Below the pieces are notes generated by a model. That model worked only from the letters and a program-made list of their open reading frames with translations. It did not search any database and was not told the DNA's origin. DNA of 64,000 bases, taken from NCBI GenBank assembly GCA_025642075.2, contig JAODUO010001201.1:37501-101500 (forward strand). Direction: 5' to 3'. The translations under genes were made by a program, and so were the position numbers. This document shows positions 52,669 to 63,920 of this stretch, piece after piece. Positions within the stretch are counted from its first letter, which is position 1. Every line of letters starts with the position of its first letter. The DNA is from Ridgeia piscesae (taxonomy: Eukaryota; Annelida; Polychaeta; Sabellida; Siboglinidae).

Positions 52669-53189
52669 TATACAATGTAATGTGTATATTAATGTTGTTC
52701 GTATATTTCATCTGGAGGCTGGTTTCCTTCTTAACCCTTTCCATAACTGTTGGCATGTCGATATGTTCTAAAGGAAGTTAACATGGCCTTATATGCGTTA
52801 GTTAAGCAGACATTGCCTATCACTCCAGACATATTTCGCAAGATGTTTACACTGGTAGATTTATCTTCCCTGTGGATGTAACCTGATGGGCTGCTTGCTT
52901 GTTTGCGTTCTTCTCCTTTTTCAGCAAGTCAAACCTTCTAGTTAAAAGCTTGAATTATTTTGATTCTAGGTTATATCTATGTCGTCAGGATGTGAGCTTT
53001 TCTCACGATGGGTAACTCTGGCTGTACGCTGGTCGACGACCATTCAGTACAGACAGAGTACGTCAGAGTACGTTGAGGTCGTTGCCACGTATCCCCCGCC
53101 CCCCCCCCCGCCCCCGCCCCCCGACGCCCCTTTGGCCACGTACCCCACACACCAATGTTGACTAACAGTTACTGGTTTCTAAGAAAAAC
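52086..53189. other. No gene seen; (TA)n and poly-C tracts
   Basis: TA microsatellite at 52577-52663 and a C-rich run at 53089-53120. Otherwise unique. Confidence 0.5.
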
Positions 53190-53610
53190 TTTTTTCGCAT
53201 GTGCGAAAATATGGGTATTGCATTTAACGATCAATTTACATGAACTTATCATCACGTCGGCCAATATAATTTATGTAAAATATCATATAATTTAAGAGAA
53301 CAACCTTCTCGTTGTGCGTCAAAACAAATTATTGTAGAATATAAACGAAGCAGCGATATTATATAGTTACCACTTATGCAATCCTTTAGCCTGTGCAGCG
53401 TCAACCTTACGAGATATCCTCCAATCACCATTCGCCTGTCAGAAGACAAATATCACTGCCTCGTATCTTTTAAAAACCCACCTACTCAAGAGACATACCT
53501 CAGTCTACATCCCGAGGGAGAGACAAGACACTGTTTTAATAATCACACACAGCGAGGGAGGAATCTCATCCAGTTGCGAGTAAGTAGTTCTATCAGCAGA
53601 TTCTGAGCCT
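53190..53610 (+). repeat. SSP 5' flank repeat (copy C), possible leader exon
   Basis: Most complete copy of the shared upstream segment. It ends with CAGTTGCGA|gtaagta near 53581, a good donor also present at about 59791 in copy D (CAATTGCGA|gtaagta). It could be a 5' UTR exon joining to the cag before ATG at 55035. Confidence 0.5.
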
Positions 53611-53812
53611 TGATACAACTCGCGCAGTGTGCTTATCGGAAATGATGGAATTCGATACGTCGTTTCCATTCATTTGGAGTCTAGTTATGTTAATAGTTGT
53701 GTCTAACTTACGGGTCGTAATCTACTATGCACGTGTACTGTAAAACTCTTAAGTTATTTTTCGTGCCTTACCGTTATGTTTCCGGTGGTATTCATCTGTA
53801 TTTGTAATTGCA

Positions 53813-54904
53813 GACATGGAGTCGTTGTCGTTATTGCAGACACTAAATCGTTGTCATTGCTGCAGACATGGAGTCGTTGTCGTTATTGCAGACACTAACT
53901 CGTTGTCATTGCTGCAGACATGGAGTTGTTGTCGTTATTGCAGACACTAACTCGTTGTCATTGCTGCAGACATGGAGTTGTTGTTGTTATTGCAGACACT
54001 AACTCGTTGTCATTGCTGCAGACATGGAGTCGTTGTCGTTATTGCAGACACTAACTCGTTGTCATTGCTGCAGACATGGAGTTGTTGTTGTTATTGCAGA
54101 CACTAACTCGTTGTCATTGCTGCAGACATGGAGTTGTTGTCGTTATTGCAGACACTAACTCGTTGTCATTGCTGCAGACATGGAGTCGTTGTCGTTATTG
54201 CAGACACTAAGTCGTTGTCATTGCTGCAGACATGGAGTTGTTGTCGTTATTGCAGACACTAACTCGTTGTCATTGCTGCAGACATGGAGTTGTTGTCGTT
54301 ATTGCAGACACTAACTCGTTGTCATTGCTGCAGACATGGAGTTGTTGTTGTTATTGCAGACACTAACTCGTTGTCATTGCTGCAGACATGAAGTCGTTGT
54401 CGTTATTGCAGACACTAACTCGTTGTCATTGCTGCAGACATGGAGTTGTTGTTGTTATTGCAGACACTAACTCGTTGTCATTGCTGCAGACATGGAGTTG
54501 TTGTTGTTATTGCAGACACTAACTCGTTGTCATTGCTGCAGACATGGAGTTGTTGTCGTTATTGCAGACACTAACTCGTTGTCATTGCTGCAGACATGGA
54601 GTTGTTGTTGTTATTGCAGACACTAACTCGTTGTCATTGCTGCAGACATGGAGTTGTTGTCGTTATTGCAGACACTAAGTCGTTGTCATTGCTGCAGACA
54701 TGGAGTTGTTGTCGTTATTGCAGACACTAACTCGTTGTCATTGCTGCAGACATGGAGTTGTTGTCGTTATTGCAGACACTAACTCGTTGTCATTGCTGCA
54801 GACATGGAGTTGTTGTTGTTATTGCAGACACTAACTCGTTGTCATTGCTGCAGACATGGAGTTGTTGTCGTTATTGCAGACACTAAGTCGTTGTCATTGC
54901 TGCA
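53813..54904 (+). repeat. 52-bp higher-order minisatellite, 21 copies without indels
   Basis: Each 52-bp unit is two 26-bp monomers: gacatggagttgttgtcg..ttgca and gacactaactcgttgtcat..tgca. Starts fall exactly every 52 bases from 53813 to 54905 (1092 bases = 21 x 52). Each first monomer contains cag-acATGgag, a copy of the splice-site and start-codon context of SSP exon 1. Confidence 0.95.
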
Positions 54905-55034
54905 GACATGGAGTTGTTGTCCTTACAGACATGAACTTGCTATCATTATTGCAGACATGGAATTGTTATCGTTATTGCAGGAACGCAGTTGTTGTCATTA
55001 CTATAAACAAGAAGTTGTTGTCGTTGTTGCAGAC
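54905..55034 (+). repeat. 26-bp monomers leading into SSP copy C exon 1
   Basis: Monomers start at 54905 (3-nt shorter), 54928, 54954, 54980 and 55006. The next register point, 55032, is gacATGAAGTTGTTG, i.e. exon 1 itself. Confidence 0.95.
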
Positions 55035-55182
55035 ATGAAGTTGTTGCTGGTCTGCCTCGTCCTACTCGGCTGCACGGTCAGTCACGTGTCGACGAGCGAA
55101 CAAACACACCTCATGAAACGTCTTCTTAGAGTACTGGAGAACGAACGCGAGGAAAACATTAATTACAGCATCGAAAATGACA
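55035..55182 (+). CDS. SSP copy C, exon 1 (signal peptide)
   Basis: 148 nt from ATG to GACA|gtgagt (phase 1). Encodes MKLLLVCLVLLGCTVSHVST, then an amphipathic LMKRLLRVLENEREENI. The start is fixed by the signal peptide and by conservation with copy B. Many upstream ATGs in the repeat are out of this context. Confidence 0.85.
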
Positions 55183-56612
55183 GTGAGTATTCAAATTCAA
55201 AAGAATCCAAGTATTGTTGATGTATTTTAACTGTTCTTAATATGTGCACTAGTATTGTTTACCTGTGATATCACTCAGTTGTCTGCACAAAACCAGGCCT
55301 CTGTTCGTGTTCTTGGTCGAAAATATATGGAACCTACCTCGTCGCCCTGCCCTGAACAAACATCGTGTCTGAGTCTCGCCTTCTGATTCCAGAGCGCTAC
55401 CTCTACCAGGACTTCAACCACAAATCGCCGTCTGTCAACCCTCAGAGGCCCGGACAGGTGCGGGTGGACCTCCAGATGGACGTGACCGTTATGCGCGAGT
55501 GTCGGCAATGCGTTGTCTACATCTACTACCAATGCGTCAGCAACAAATGCAGCGTGAGTAATGTTGACCTACCAGCTACAGAGAACGTAATAGTAATAGT
55601 AGTACCAAAATAATGACATTAAAGTGGAAAAGTAAATTGACTAAAATTGTGAAGTAATATCTCAAAGAACACATAAAGACTATATAAACAATTATGAATT
55701 AGTTAACGTAAACATTATAAACAAATAATGTAAAACAATGTATAAGAAAGACTAGACGGCACGCAATAACAGTAGTGAATGAATATTTTATATATATGTA
55801 GGTTCCCCAAAAAACTACGTTATACATAAAAGGTACAAACCGTGTGAGCGCTAGCAGCGTGGATACGTTTTGTAACTACGTTTGTAACATACGGTTTCCC
55901 TACGTGCTAAAATACGGATATTGCATTTAAAGATCAATTTACATGAACATAGCATCACGTCGGGCAATGTAATTTATGTAAAATACAATATCATTTAATA
56001 CAACAACCTTCTCATTGTGCGTCAAAACAAATTTGTATAGAATATAACCGACGCATGCATGTCGTTGCCAATTATGCAAGTTCAACCTGTGCGCCGTCAA
56101 CTTGACGATATATCCAAAATGGCAGGATCACTTGCTAGCCCGTGACCAGATATGGTACGGGTGTTTGGCAGAATATTGCACGTCAGCGCGTCCCATCTTT
56201 CTCTGTCTTCCAAAATACGTGTGAGTGACAAAATGCGGAGGCTAGATCAGTTCTTTACGTTATCTTTCAATGATCTTCTCTGTCGCCCTCTGAGTCTCTT
56301 CTTCCTACTGTTCCCTGGAGGACGTTCTTAGGCGGCATAGACATTGCCATATAGGGTTTGGCCCTCTAATAGCGTTCTCACACAATGCTGGTTGTCCATT
56401 TACAGGACAAGGACGTCCATCAGTTCCCCGAAGACGGCTACACGTGGAGTGAGTTTCGTGAGACGTTCATCGCACCGAGCCATCACGAGGGCGTGTGGAT
56501 AGACGGCCTGGAGAGCGGGATGGAGTACAAGGTCTGGGACAGCGTCTTGGAAGGTGACGTCATCTACCCCGGATACACTAACGACGAACGCCGGTCAATT
56601 GTCATCCCGTAG
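55035..56612 (+). CDS. SSP copy C: small secreted protein of unknown family (171 aa), intact
   Basis: Exons 55035-55182, 55393-55553 and 56406-56612 join in phase (1, then 0) to 516 nt, 171 residues plus stop. Residues 1 to about 20 are a signal peptide; about 27-45 is a charged helix with a KR; 86, 89, 97 and 102 are four Cys (C-x2-C-x7-C-x4-C). The rest is beta-strand-like (QVRVDLQMDV, VVYIYYQC, GVWIDGLESGMEYKVWD), loosely recalling an Ig/FN3-type sandwich. The protein ends RRSIVIP. I recognise no named family. Copies A, B and D are tandem paralogues. Extracellular role unknown. Confidence 0.8.
55393..55553 (+). CDS. SSP copy C, exon 2
   Basis: 161 nt, acceptor ctgattccag, donor CAGC|gtgagt. 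Reads RYLYQDFNHKSPSVNP, QVRVDLQMDV and the four-Cys segment RECRQCVVYIYYQCVSNKCS. Confidence 0.87.
55554..56405. other. SSP copy C intron 2 with inserted 5'-flank repeat
   Basis: Contains a partial copy (about 55895-56115) of the segment otherwise found upstream of exon 1, so the repeat has moved independently of the gene. Confidence 0.6.
56406..56612 (+). CDS. SSP copy C, exon 3
   Basis: 207 nt, acceptor catttacag, phase 0, stop TAG at 56610. Reads DKDVHQFPEDGYTWSEFRET, IDGLESGMEYKVWD and RRSIVIP. Followed by the conserved 3' UTR segment. Confidence 0.88.
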   Translation, partial: DKDVHQFPEDGYTWSEFRETFIAPSHHEGVWIDGLESGMEYKVWDSVLEGDVIYPGYTNDERRSIVIP

Positions 56613-57034
56613 GTGACCTTGCCCGGACGGCCAGAAACTCCTCCTGCACCACGGCGGCGGCCATTTTGTTTCGTCGCAGTCGACGATGTTTCTTTGGTGC
56701 GTGGAAGTGACGAACTCCTTAGAATACCGCTACCTCTAGAACATTATTACCTTTAGAACGTTACTATATTTAGAATACCGTTACTGTTCTAAAATATGGT
56801 CATCAGTAAACTTGATACGGATTAGCTCTATTAAGTTTCTCTTGTTGACACAATAACGCTTAGAAATGGAAATTTGTCAACGTATTGCTATGCCGCGTCA
56901 AATAACCACCAGCGAGTCATGACTGCTCAACGATGCAACCGGCCTTTGTTCCTATGTGCTCAGCTATTTTGCCAACCACCGTATTGCGCAGACGCGAAAA
57001 TGACGTCACGCGTTGATAAACATGAAACGTCATA

Positions 57035-57470
57035 CTAAGCACTGGAATAATTTCTGACCAACTCCAAATTGCAAAAGTAATACCCACATTCAAACAAAAT
57101 GATCCAAATCAGTTTCTAACTTTAGACCTATATCACTTCTACCGGTCGTTTCAATTATCGTCGAAAAGTGAACGTGTAATCAATTATTGACGTACTTTAC
57201 AAATGTGTAGCTGCTAATCAGTATGGTATTAGATTCAATTATTCAAACGAATATTCGGATCTAGAAACGATTGCTGTATTTACCACACAACTGGGTCAAA
57301 ACCAGATACAAATTAGTCTGTTTCTAGACATGTCAAAAACGTTTGACACACTCTCGACATTCAAATTTACTAGAAAAGTAAATTTAGTAAGGATTGGAAC
57401 CCACGGTTATACAACAATGATGTGTCTACTTGACAAACGTAAAACTAGAATCAGGATCGTGCAGTGTTGA
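57035..57470 (+). mobile_element. Degraded LINE RT fragment in SSP copy C 3' flank
   Basis: Readable RT remnants: QIAKVIPTFKQNDPN (usually KIAKVIPIFKKGD), NQYGIRFNYSNE, then LFLDMSKTFDTL (motif A). Both sides continue the homology with the copy A flank, so it inserted after the duplication. Confidence 0.75.
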
Positions 57471-58390
57471 TTGTAAAACTGTCAAATATTGTCGATTATT
57501 TGTCGTGCCATGATTATGTACCTTCATTCTCAAACACAAAATGGCTACGGGCAAGAATTAATGTTAATAATTGTAATATGCTGTTACATTTTCATCACTA
57601 TGATATTGTAAAACTAACCTCCTTTCAATGTTGAATAAACAACCTTTCTTGCTAATGCTATCTCGCTCGTCTTTGTTTCAATGAGATGTTGACACCCATT
57701 GTCAAGACCGGTGGGACGGAGGGAGGGGGATGTAGTGATCTCCTAATACCAGTGGAAGGGCTCAGATCCATAGATTTCGATAAGGACTTGTCTTTTGTAT
57801 TCTAATTGTTAAAACTTCGAATTTCGTTCACCCTATGATGTCAGTAAACTATACCCTTATTTGACACTTTCAGCGATGTCGCTTATTATGAATAAATGAT
57901 CGCATAAATGTATTCACCGAATTATATATACTAAATGTTATTTAAATTAAACATGTGTGATTGATTGCACATATATACTGTTATGTCGTGGGAATATTCA
58001 ATGTGCGGTTAATTTGCAACGCTCGTATTTCGTACGTGCAAAATATGGGTATTATATTTATTGGTCAAACTAGAAGATCTTTTCATCAAGACGGACAGTA
58101 GAATTCCTACCACATGTCTCACTTAGTGGTTTTATACGTTATTTGATCAAATATGAGCTTGCAACTAATAACGACGCTGGAGATTCCCAAAATGTTGATA
58201 TATTTTACCATCGGCCGGAACCCTCCCGTCAACGAAAGTAAACGACGTCGTAAACAATGTCGTAAATGATACGTGCATGTGTTACCGAAGGTAAACACTT
58301 AGAGTAACAAAGATATTTAATGATCTGTATTAGAGAATTACAAAAACAATTTGCTACCTTCATTAGACATTCCAATACATTCGACATTAA
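57471..58390. other. Duplicated 3' flank of SSP unit C, no gene
   Basis: 57440-57790 aligns to 45550-45900. A short piece of the 5'-flank repeat (gtgcaaaatatgggtatt) lies near 58038. Confidence 0.55.
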
Positions 58391-58394
58391 GAAA

Positions 58395-58515
58395 AAGTTA
58401 ATAGTTTGGAATATAAGTGGCAAAGCCAATCATCTAAAACTGTTAATATTATCAATAATGCAAACACTCTGTTACCAAAACATAGATCAGATGTGATTGT
58501 GTTGCAAGAAGAAAT
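58395..58515 (+). mobile_element. Degraded LINE endonuclease start
   Basis: The frame LIVWNISGKANHLKT..LLPKHRSDVIVLQEE resembles the first APE motifs of LINEs (xxNINGxxxKxxEL..DIIxLQE). Short and without flanking support. Confidence 0.5.
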
Positions 58516-58781
58516 ACAGACAAAAAGATAATACTCAGAAATAGCTTAATTAAACATTTGAAATATATGTTCGTAACTAGGTTTGATCTGCCAAGTTCCA
58601 TGCATTATTCTTCTGCTTTCATAATTGGGTGGTGGTGAATCATTTCAAACAACATGAATGTTCAACACACAAGCGGACGCAGATGCCTAACTGTTGTTCT
58701 TGTGTCACATCAAATTTGTCTTAGCTGAATCTTTTTTTTGCAGGTTATCAATTATACTTGTCAACAACACTTTCATGTCAA

Positions 58782-59200
58782 ACAGGGTTCGTTTTCTGTT
58801 GGGCAGAAATAGGGCAGATAGTTGTGGTCACTGTCAGGACTAAAAGTGTGACAATAGAAAATTCATGCCATAGATGGGCAAATGTTTCATTTTGATAGAA
58901 TATAATATTGTCAGTCTCCTTGTGTACCTACATAACGATTTATTTTATAATGTTGCACACTGGTGACATTAATACAGACATGTCTGAAAAATAGAGAAGC
59001 TTATGAGCAGGGTTGGTTTTCTGCCAGGCAGAAAGGCATTTCTGTCCTACCCAGTGCAGAAATAGGGCAGAAACGACAATAATAGAAAGTACATGCCAGC
59101 GATAGAAAATGTTGGCCTTTTCATAGCATATGTTGTCAGTTTCTTGCCATACCTGTCTACATAAGTAGTTGTTCTAACATGTTTGCATACTGATTTGGTT
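58782..59200. repeat. Direct duplication of about 200 bp
   Basis: 58782-58970 and 59008-59200 share cagggtt.gttttctg, gcagaaatagggcaga, acaatagaaa.ttcatgcca, gatagaa and ttgtcagt in the same order. The copies have diverged. Confidence 0.7.
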
Positions 59201-59519
59201 AAAGCCACAAAGATTTTCTCTCAAGGGGCATAGCCAATTTAAAATTTAATTCGGTATACAACTGGAAGCCAATGTAACTGCTTAACTAGTGATGGTGAGA
59301 AACGGGAGGCCTTAACTACCACGTGTGCGAAACAATTCTGTACACGTTGGAGTTTACATGAATCCCTTCGACGAGATCTAAACCAATCAGTGAATTGTTA
59401 GACGCTAGCCCGCCACATCACGTTTTCGTCCTTTGCACCTTTTTATTTTAAACTGGCATATTGTGTGAAAATATCTTGATAGGTAGCTGAAGAAAACATT
59501 GTATAGTGTATGGGGAATG

Positions 59520-59800
59520 CTGGTCAAACCAAATTATTGTACAATAAAAACGAAGCAAGCATAATTGCCTTTAACCAATGATGCAATCGTTCAACTTGTG
59601 CGGCGTCAACTCATAGAGATATTCTCGATCGCCATTCGCCTGACAAAAGGCCACATATCACCCGAACATTGTCCTGCTCTCCTCAAAGACCCAAGAGACT
59701 TGCGTCAGTCTACGTCCGGAGGGGAAAGGAGAAAAAGACACCGTTTTAAGAAGTAAACACAGCGAGGAAAAGGAAACTCATTCAATTGCGAGTAAGTACA
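59520..59800 (+). repeat. SSP 5' flank repeat (copy D)
   Basis: Aligns with 53330-53600, including atgcaatc..tgtgc.gcgtcaac, the cgccattcgcctg segment, cagtctac.tcc and the TTGCGA|gtaagta donor. Confidence 0.8.
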
Positions 59801-60007
59801 ACAGGCGCAGTTTGCTTATCAGAAAAGATGCAAATCAGTACGTCATTTCCACTCATTTACAGGTCTAGTTATGTCAACTATTGTGCCTTACTTACGGATC
59901 GTAATCTACTATGCACATGTACTCTGACGTTATTTTTCGTGCGTTACCTTTAAATATCGGCGGTATTTCAGCTAGAAACGTGCAACGTGTTTCTAAATAT
60001 GTAGCTG

Positions 60008-60187
60008 CCCGCATGAAATTGTTGTCGTTACTGCTGGCATGGTTTTTTAACGTTTGATTCCACCTTTGAGTTGTCTTGACATACACAAAATAGTTGTTGT
60101 TATTATGCAGACATGTAGTTGTCGTTATTGCAGGAATGCAGTGGTTGTCACTATTGCAGACATTAGGTCGTTGTCGTTGTTGCAGAC
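60008..60187 (+). repeat. 26-bp repeats leading into SSP copy D exon 1
   Basis: Monomers at 60110 (3-nt shorter), 60133, 60159 and then 60185, which holds the start codon: the same register as in copies B and C. Confidence 0.88.
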
Positions 60188-61712
60188 ATGAAGTTGTTTT
60201 TCTTTAATCCCCGCTCTCGTCCTACTCACTGCACGGTTTTAGACACGTGTCGACGAGCGGGAACAAAAAAAACCCCCCCCCACCTCATTGGGAAAAAATG
60301 GGCTTCTTAGAGTACTGCAGAACGAACGCCAGAAAAACATAGAAAATGAGAGTGAGTATTCAAGATTCAAAAGACTTCAAGTATTTTAAATATGTTTGAA
60401 CTGTACTCAATGTGCGCATTATGACTGTTGACCTGTGTCTCCAATCATATGTCTGCGCGAAGTCAACCCCACAGGTCGTCTTCTAGGTCGTAAATATATG
60501 ACACCAATGTATATGCAGTCGTATACCTTTCGCATATATTGAAATGGAGTTGCCTAACTTTTTTTATAAAAGGGTAATTAAACATATGCATTTCTTTATA
60601 ATTTATTTTACTTCCTGAACGTCGCATGTAACATCGGTAGTGACTGTCCCAAAGTCAAACATAATATCGATTAATAACGAAAAATCATCGCATGACGTCA
60701 ACGCTTGTCTCGAAGCCCAATAAAACTATTGTGAAGATGCATTTGCCCTGCCCTGAATAAACGTCATGTGTGAGCCTCGTCTTGTTATTGCAGGGCTCTA
60801 TTTCTACGAGGACTCCAACCACAAGTCGCCATCTGTCGACCCGGAGAGGCGCGGATATGTGTGGGTGGATCTGCAGATGGACGTTATTCACGGGTGTCCG
60901 GATTGTTGTTATACTACCAGTGTGTCAGCGACAAGTGCAGTGTGAGTAATGGTGACCTCCCAGCCACAGATAACGTAATAATAGTAGGAGTAATAACACT
61001 AATACCAACACAATTATTGTACAAGTCAAACAGAAGGTATATTGATTACAACTATGAACTAATAGTTTAATCTCCATTTAAATAAGATATTACGTATATT
61101 AATGAATTACTATTAAACTACACAAGACATACTAGAGGACACGCAATAACAGTAGTGAATTAACAGATTATATATTTCTATGATGGTGTTCGTTCCCGCA
61201 AAGGCAAAGTTATACATGACAGGGACACATTCTGGGAGCGCTAGCAGCACGTGTACATTTCATAATAAAGTCGACCTATACCTCAAAAGGGCAAGATCAC
61301 TTGCTAGTCCCGAGTCCAGAGATCGTAGCGGTGTCTTGGCTGTATATTCACAATCACCGCTTACCATCTTTCTCTGGCTTCCATTTCGCGTGTTTGGGAA
61401 ATGATGGTGTGGCATTCGTTTATTGACGTTATCTTCCCAGGACTTTCTCCGCCGCCCTCTAAATCTTTTCCCTTTAATGTCCCCTGGAGGACGGTCTTGG
61501 CCGGCATAGACATAACCAGGAAGGGTTGGATCCCCGATAAGCGTTCTGACATAATACCGGTCGTCGATTTACAGAACAAGGAACAGCAATATATCGGCCA
61601 CATGTGGAGTGACTCTCGTGAGACATTCAGGACACCGACGGACCACCCGTGGGTGCGGATAGACGGGCTGGAGAGCGGGATGGAATACGACGTCTGGGAC
61701 GGCGACATTTAA
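60188..61712 (+). pseudogene. SSP copy D: degraded paralogue
   Basis: Exon 1 (60188-60351) keeps the ATG and donor, but homopolymer-like insertions (runs of A, C and G near 60260-60300) destroy the signal-peptide frame and create a stop. Exon 2 (60794-60941) is 13 nt shorter than in copy C, causing a frameshift after LQMDV and losing the Cys register. Exon 3 (61575-61712) keeps IDGLESGMEYDVWD but stops early at GDI. The conserved 3' flank follows. A pseudogene, unless the exon 1 damage is assembly error. Confidence 0.8.
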
Positions 61713-61744
61713 AACAAATTCTTTCCCGGATCCGAACTCCGTAC

Positions 61745-61850
61745 ATTGTCATCCCATAGGTGACCTTGCGCGGACGGTCAGAAACTCCACCTGCACCACG
61801 GCGCCGGCCATTTGCTTCGTCGCAGTCGACGATGTTTCTTTAGTGCGTGG
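61745..61850 (+). other. Conserved SSP 3' flank (copy D)
   Basis: Matches 45100-45200 and 56600-56700, including cgtcgcagtcgacgatg. Confidence 0.8.
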
Positions 61851-63689
61851 AAGGGGAGAACTGTTTAGAATACCGCTACTTCTAGAACACCATTACCTTT
61901 AGAACATTACTATCTATGGAACACCTCTACTCTCCGACATCCTGGCTAGATGATTTACTGTGAAACCTGTATTGAATAACAATGTATGTATTGCGTATGT
62001 CTCTAAAATAGTATTAGTAGTAAAGGTGATACGGCTAGCTGTATTAATTTTCTCTTGTTGGCACAATGACCTTTAGAAATGGAAATATTTGCATGTATTG
62101 CTATCCCATATCAGTAGAGTGAAATTTTCAATACCATGGTTTTAAAAATCTAGTGGGAAATCAAAGAAACGTTACAATGGCCGCTTATGGGAATTCAATT
62201 GGTGGTATATACCCCAGCGGTTGAATCGACGGTTGGAAGGCAATGCCGCGTCTGCATGTGTGATTAACAACGTGTTTCAGTAGCGTACGATGTAGTGCAG
62301 GATAATTATTTCCGTGTTTAGTCGCCAGGGGGATCCTATCGCTATGTCGACATTTATTAATAGAATGTATTCACGGCGATTCACTGGTCAGATCGCTATC
62401 GTATGTGCATACAAAACTTCCGTTTTAATAGCGCGTCAACGCTAACCTCTTTAAATTACATAAGATATCGCTGATCGGGAAGTCATTTTTAATTTACAAC
62501 GTTACTATAGATGTTGAAATTAACATGTCTAATTACACTTTTGGTTTTACCCTTACTTCAGTTACTTTCTAACTTATACTTTTTATACATTAATGTTTGT
62601 CTATGTACTTAAACTGTACAGGTTTGGAAGTGAGTATATCTATTCAAATACAAAATAAAAGTAGATCAATCAACTCGGTCTACCACAAACCACCGTGTTG
62701 ACTGAATTTGTCGAGTTCAACGGGCGTTCATAATCACCTACAGAACGTTGCGCTACCTTGTCCCAGCATTAGTGCCACTCGGTGTCTGAATGTACGCTTA
62801 ATCAGTTGTACTCATTCCCACACGTTGTCCTCAATCCGAGACCAACGTCAACTTCAAAAGAGCTACACTTCACTGAGATGACTGCTACTGTTAGTCCCGC
62901 CAGCAAGGAGAGGTCAACATGATTTATGTGAAACTGTTCAACTGTTCAGAAGCCTCGAACGATGACGATATTTCTGACAAAAAAGAAGAAGAATGTTAGA
63001 AAGCAACTTGACTTTATTGACAACGATGACTCGGTAGCACTTGTAGTGACGCCAAATGGCCCTTGGAGCCCACGTATAGGAAATCAAATTACTTGTGTGT
63101 GGGGTCACCGACCTCATTTATATCACCCCGTCCTACCTTACTGTTATACGACCAGGCCTGACCACTCAAGCCGGTGCAAAGGTAATTTTAGATCGATACG
63201 TCCGCCGTCGTTGACAAATAACGCTGAGGCTGAGCACAGAACAATACGTTGACAGACCGGACTAAGTAGGAATGGAACAACCGCCTCAGTGTTGTCTCAG
63301 CGACGTGACATGAGTTCGTTGTCAACTACATTGCAACAACAGGATGTCTTTGTGTGACCCTTGAAAGAGATAGCCGTGTGGCGCATATCAAGTGTAGAAA
63401 ATTACTTTGAAATTATCCGTAGTTAGCTATCCGCTTGCGTCTGTTTAGGATGTTTTCGTTGTCGCCTTACGTGAGGTGTGAGTTTTAGTGAGGGTGCTTC
63501 TCTCGAGAACCTGATTACAGACTACGTAGATCGGGTGATTAGGTGTCACACCGACAGTCGTAGAACCGGGGTTCAAATCCTGGAACCGAACGCCGGGTTG
63601 ATACTTGTGTGATGTCGTTCATCTTGCATCTGTCTGGTGTCTTCTTTCTGGTGTCTTCTGTCTGAAGTCTTATGCCTGGTGTCCTATGT
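61851..63689. other. No gene seen
   Basis: Short chance frames only. A T-arm-like ggggttcaaatcctgg occurs near 63573 without a tRNA fold around it, followed by a TCTGGTGTCTTC short repeat. Confidence 0.4.
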
Positions 63690-63920
63690 ATGGTGTAAGA
63701 GTAAGAGTAACTTTATTCGCAATGCAGCATGTACAAGAACAAACATAATCATAGTAATAAATTGTCAGCATGTTGTCACTTGGCTAAGAGCCGTCTTCCA
63801 GTGACACCATCATCATTAAAAAAAATAACCATCATTACTATAGATATACAATACACGTTTGTAGTATTACAACACAATACAAGAGGAGAATTATCAAAGT
63901 AAAATTACACATATTGTTAG
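63690..63920 (-). mobile_element. Possible LINE 3' end (minus strand)
   Basis: On the minus strand the segment ends ...gcgaataaagttactcttac after an L2/CR1-style tail. No coding part is present in the window, so this is tentative. Confidence 0.35.

Noticed and set aside
53813..54904. Repetitive coding gene of MELLLLLQ-type repeats
   Set aside because: The unit is 52 bp, not a multiple of 3, so the frame changes each unit. The signal is non-coding and linked to the exon 1 boundary.
63541..63600. tRNA or tRNA-derived SINE
   Set aside because: A T-arm-like ggggttcaaatcctgg is present, but the stem pairs poorly and no acceptor stem, D arm or anticodon arm can be drawn.
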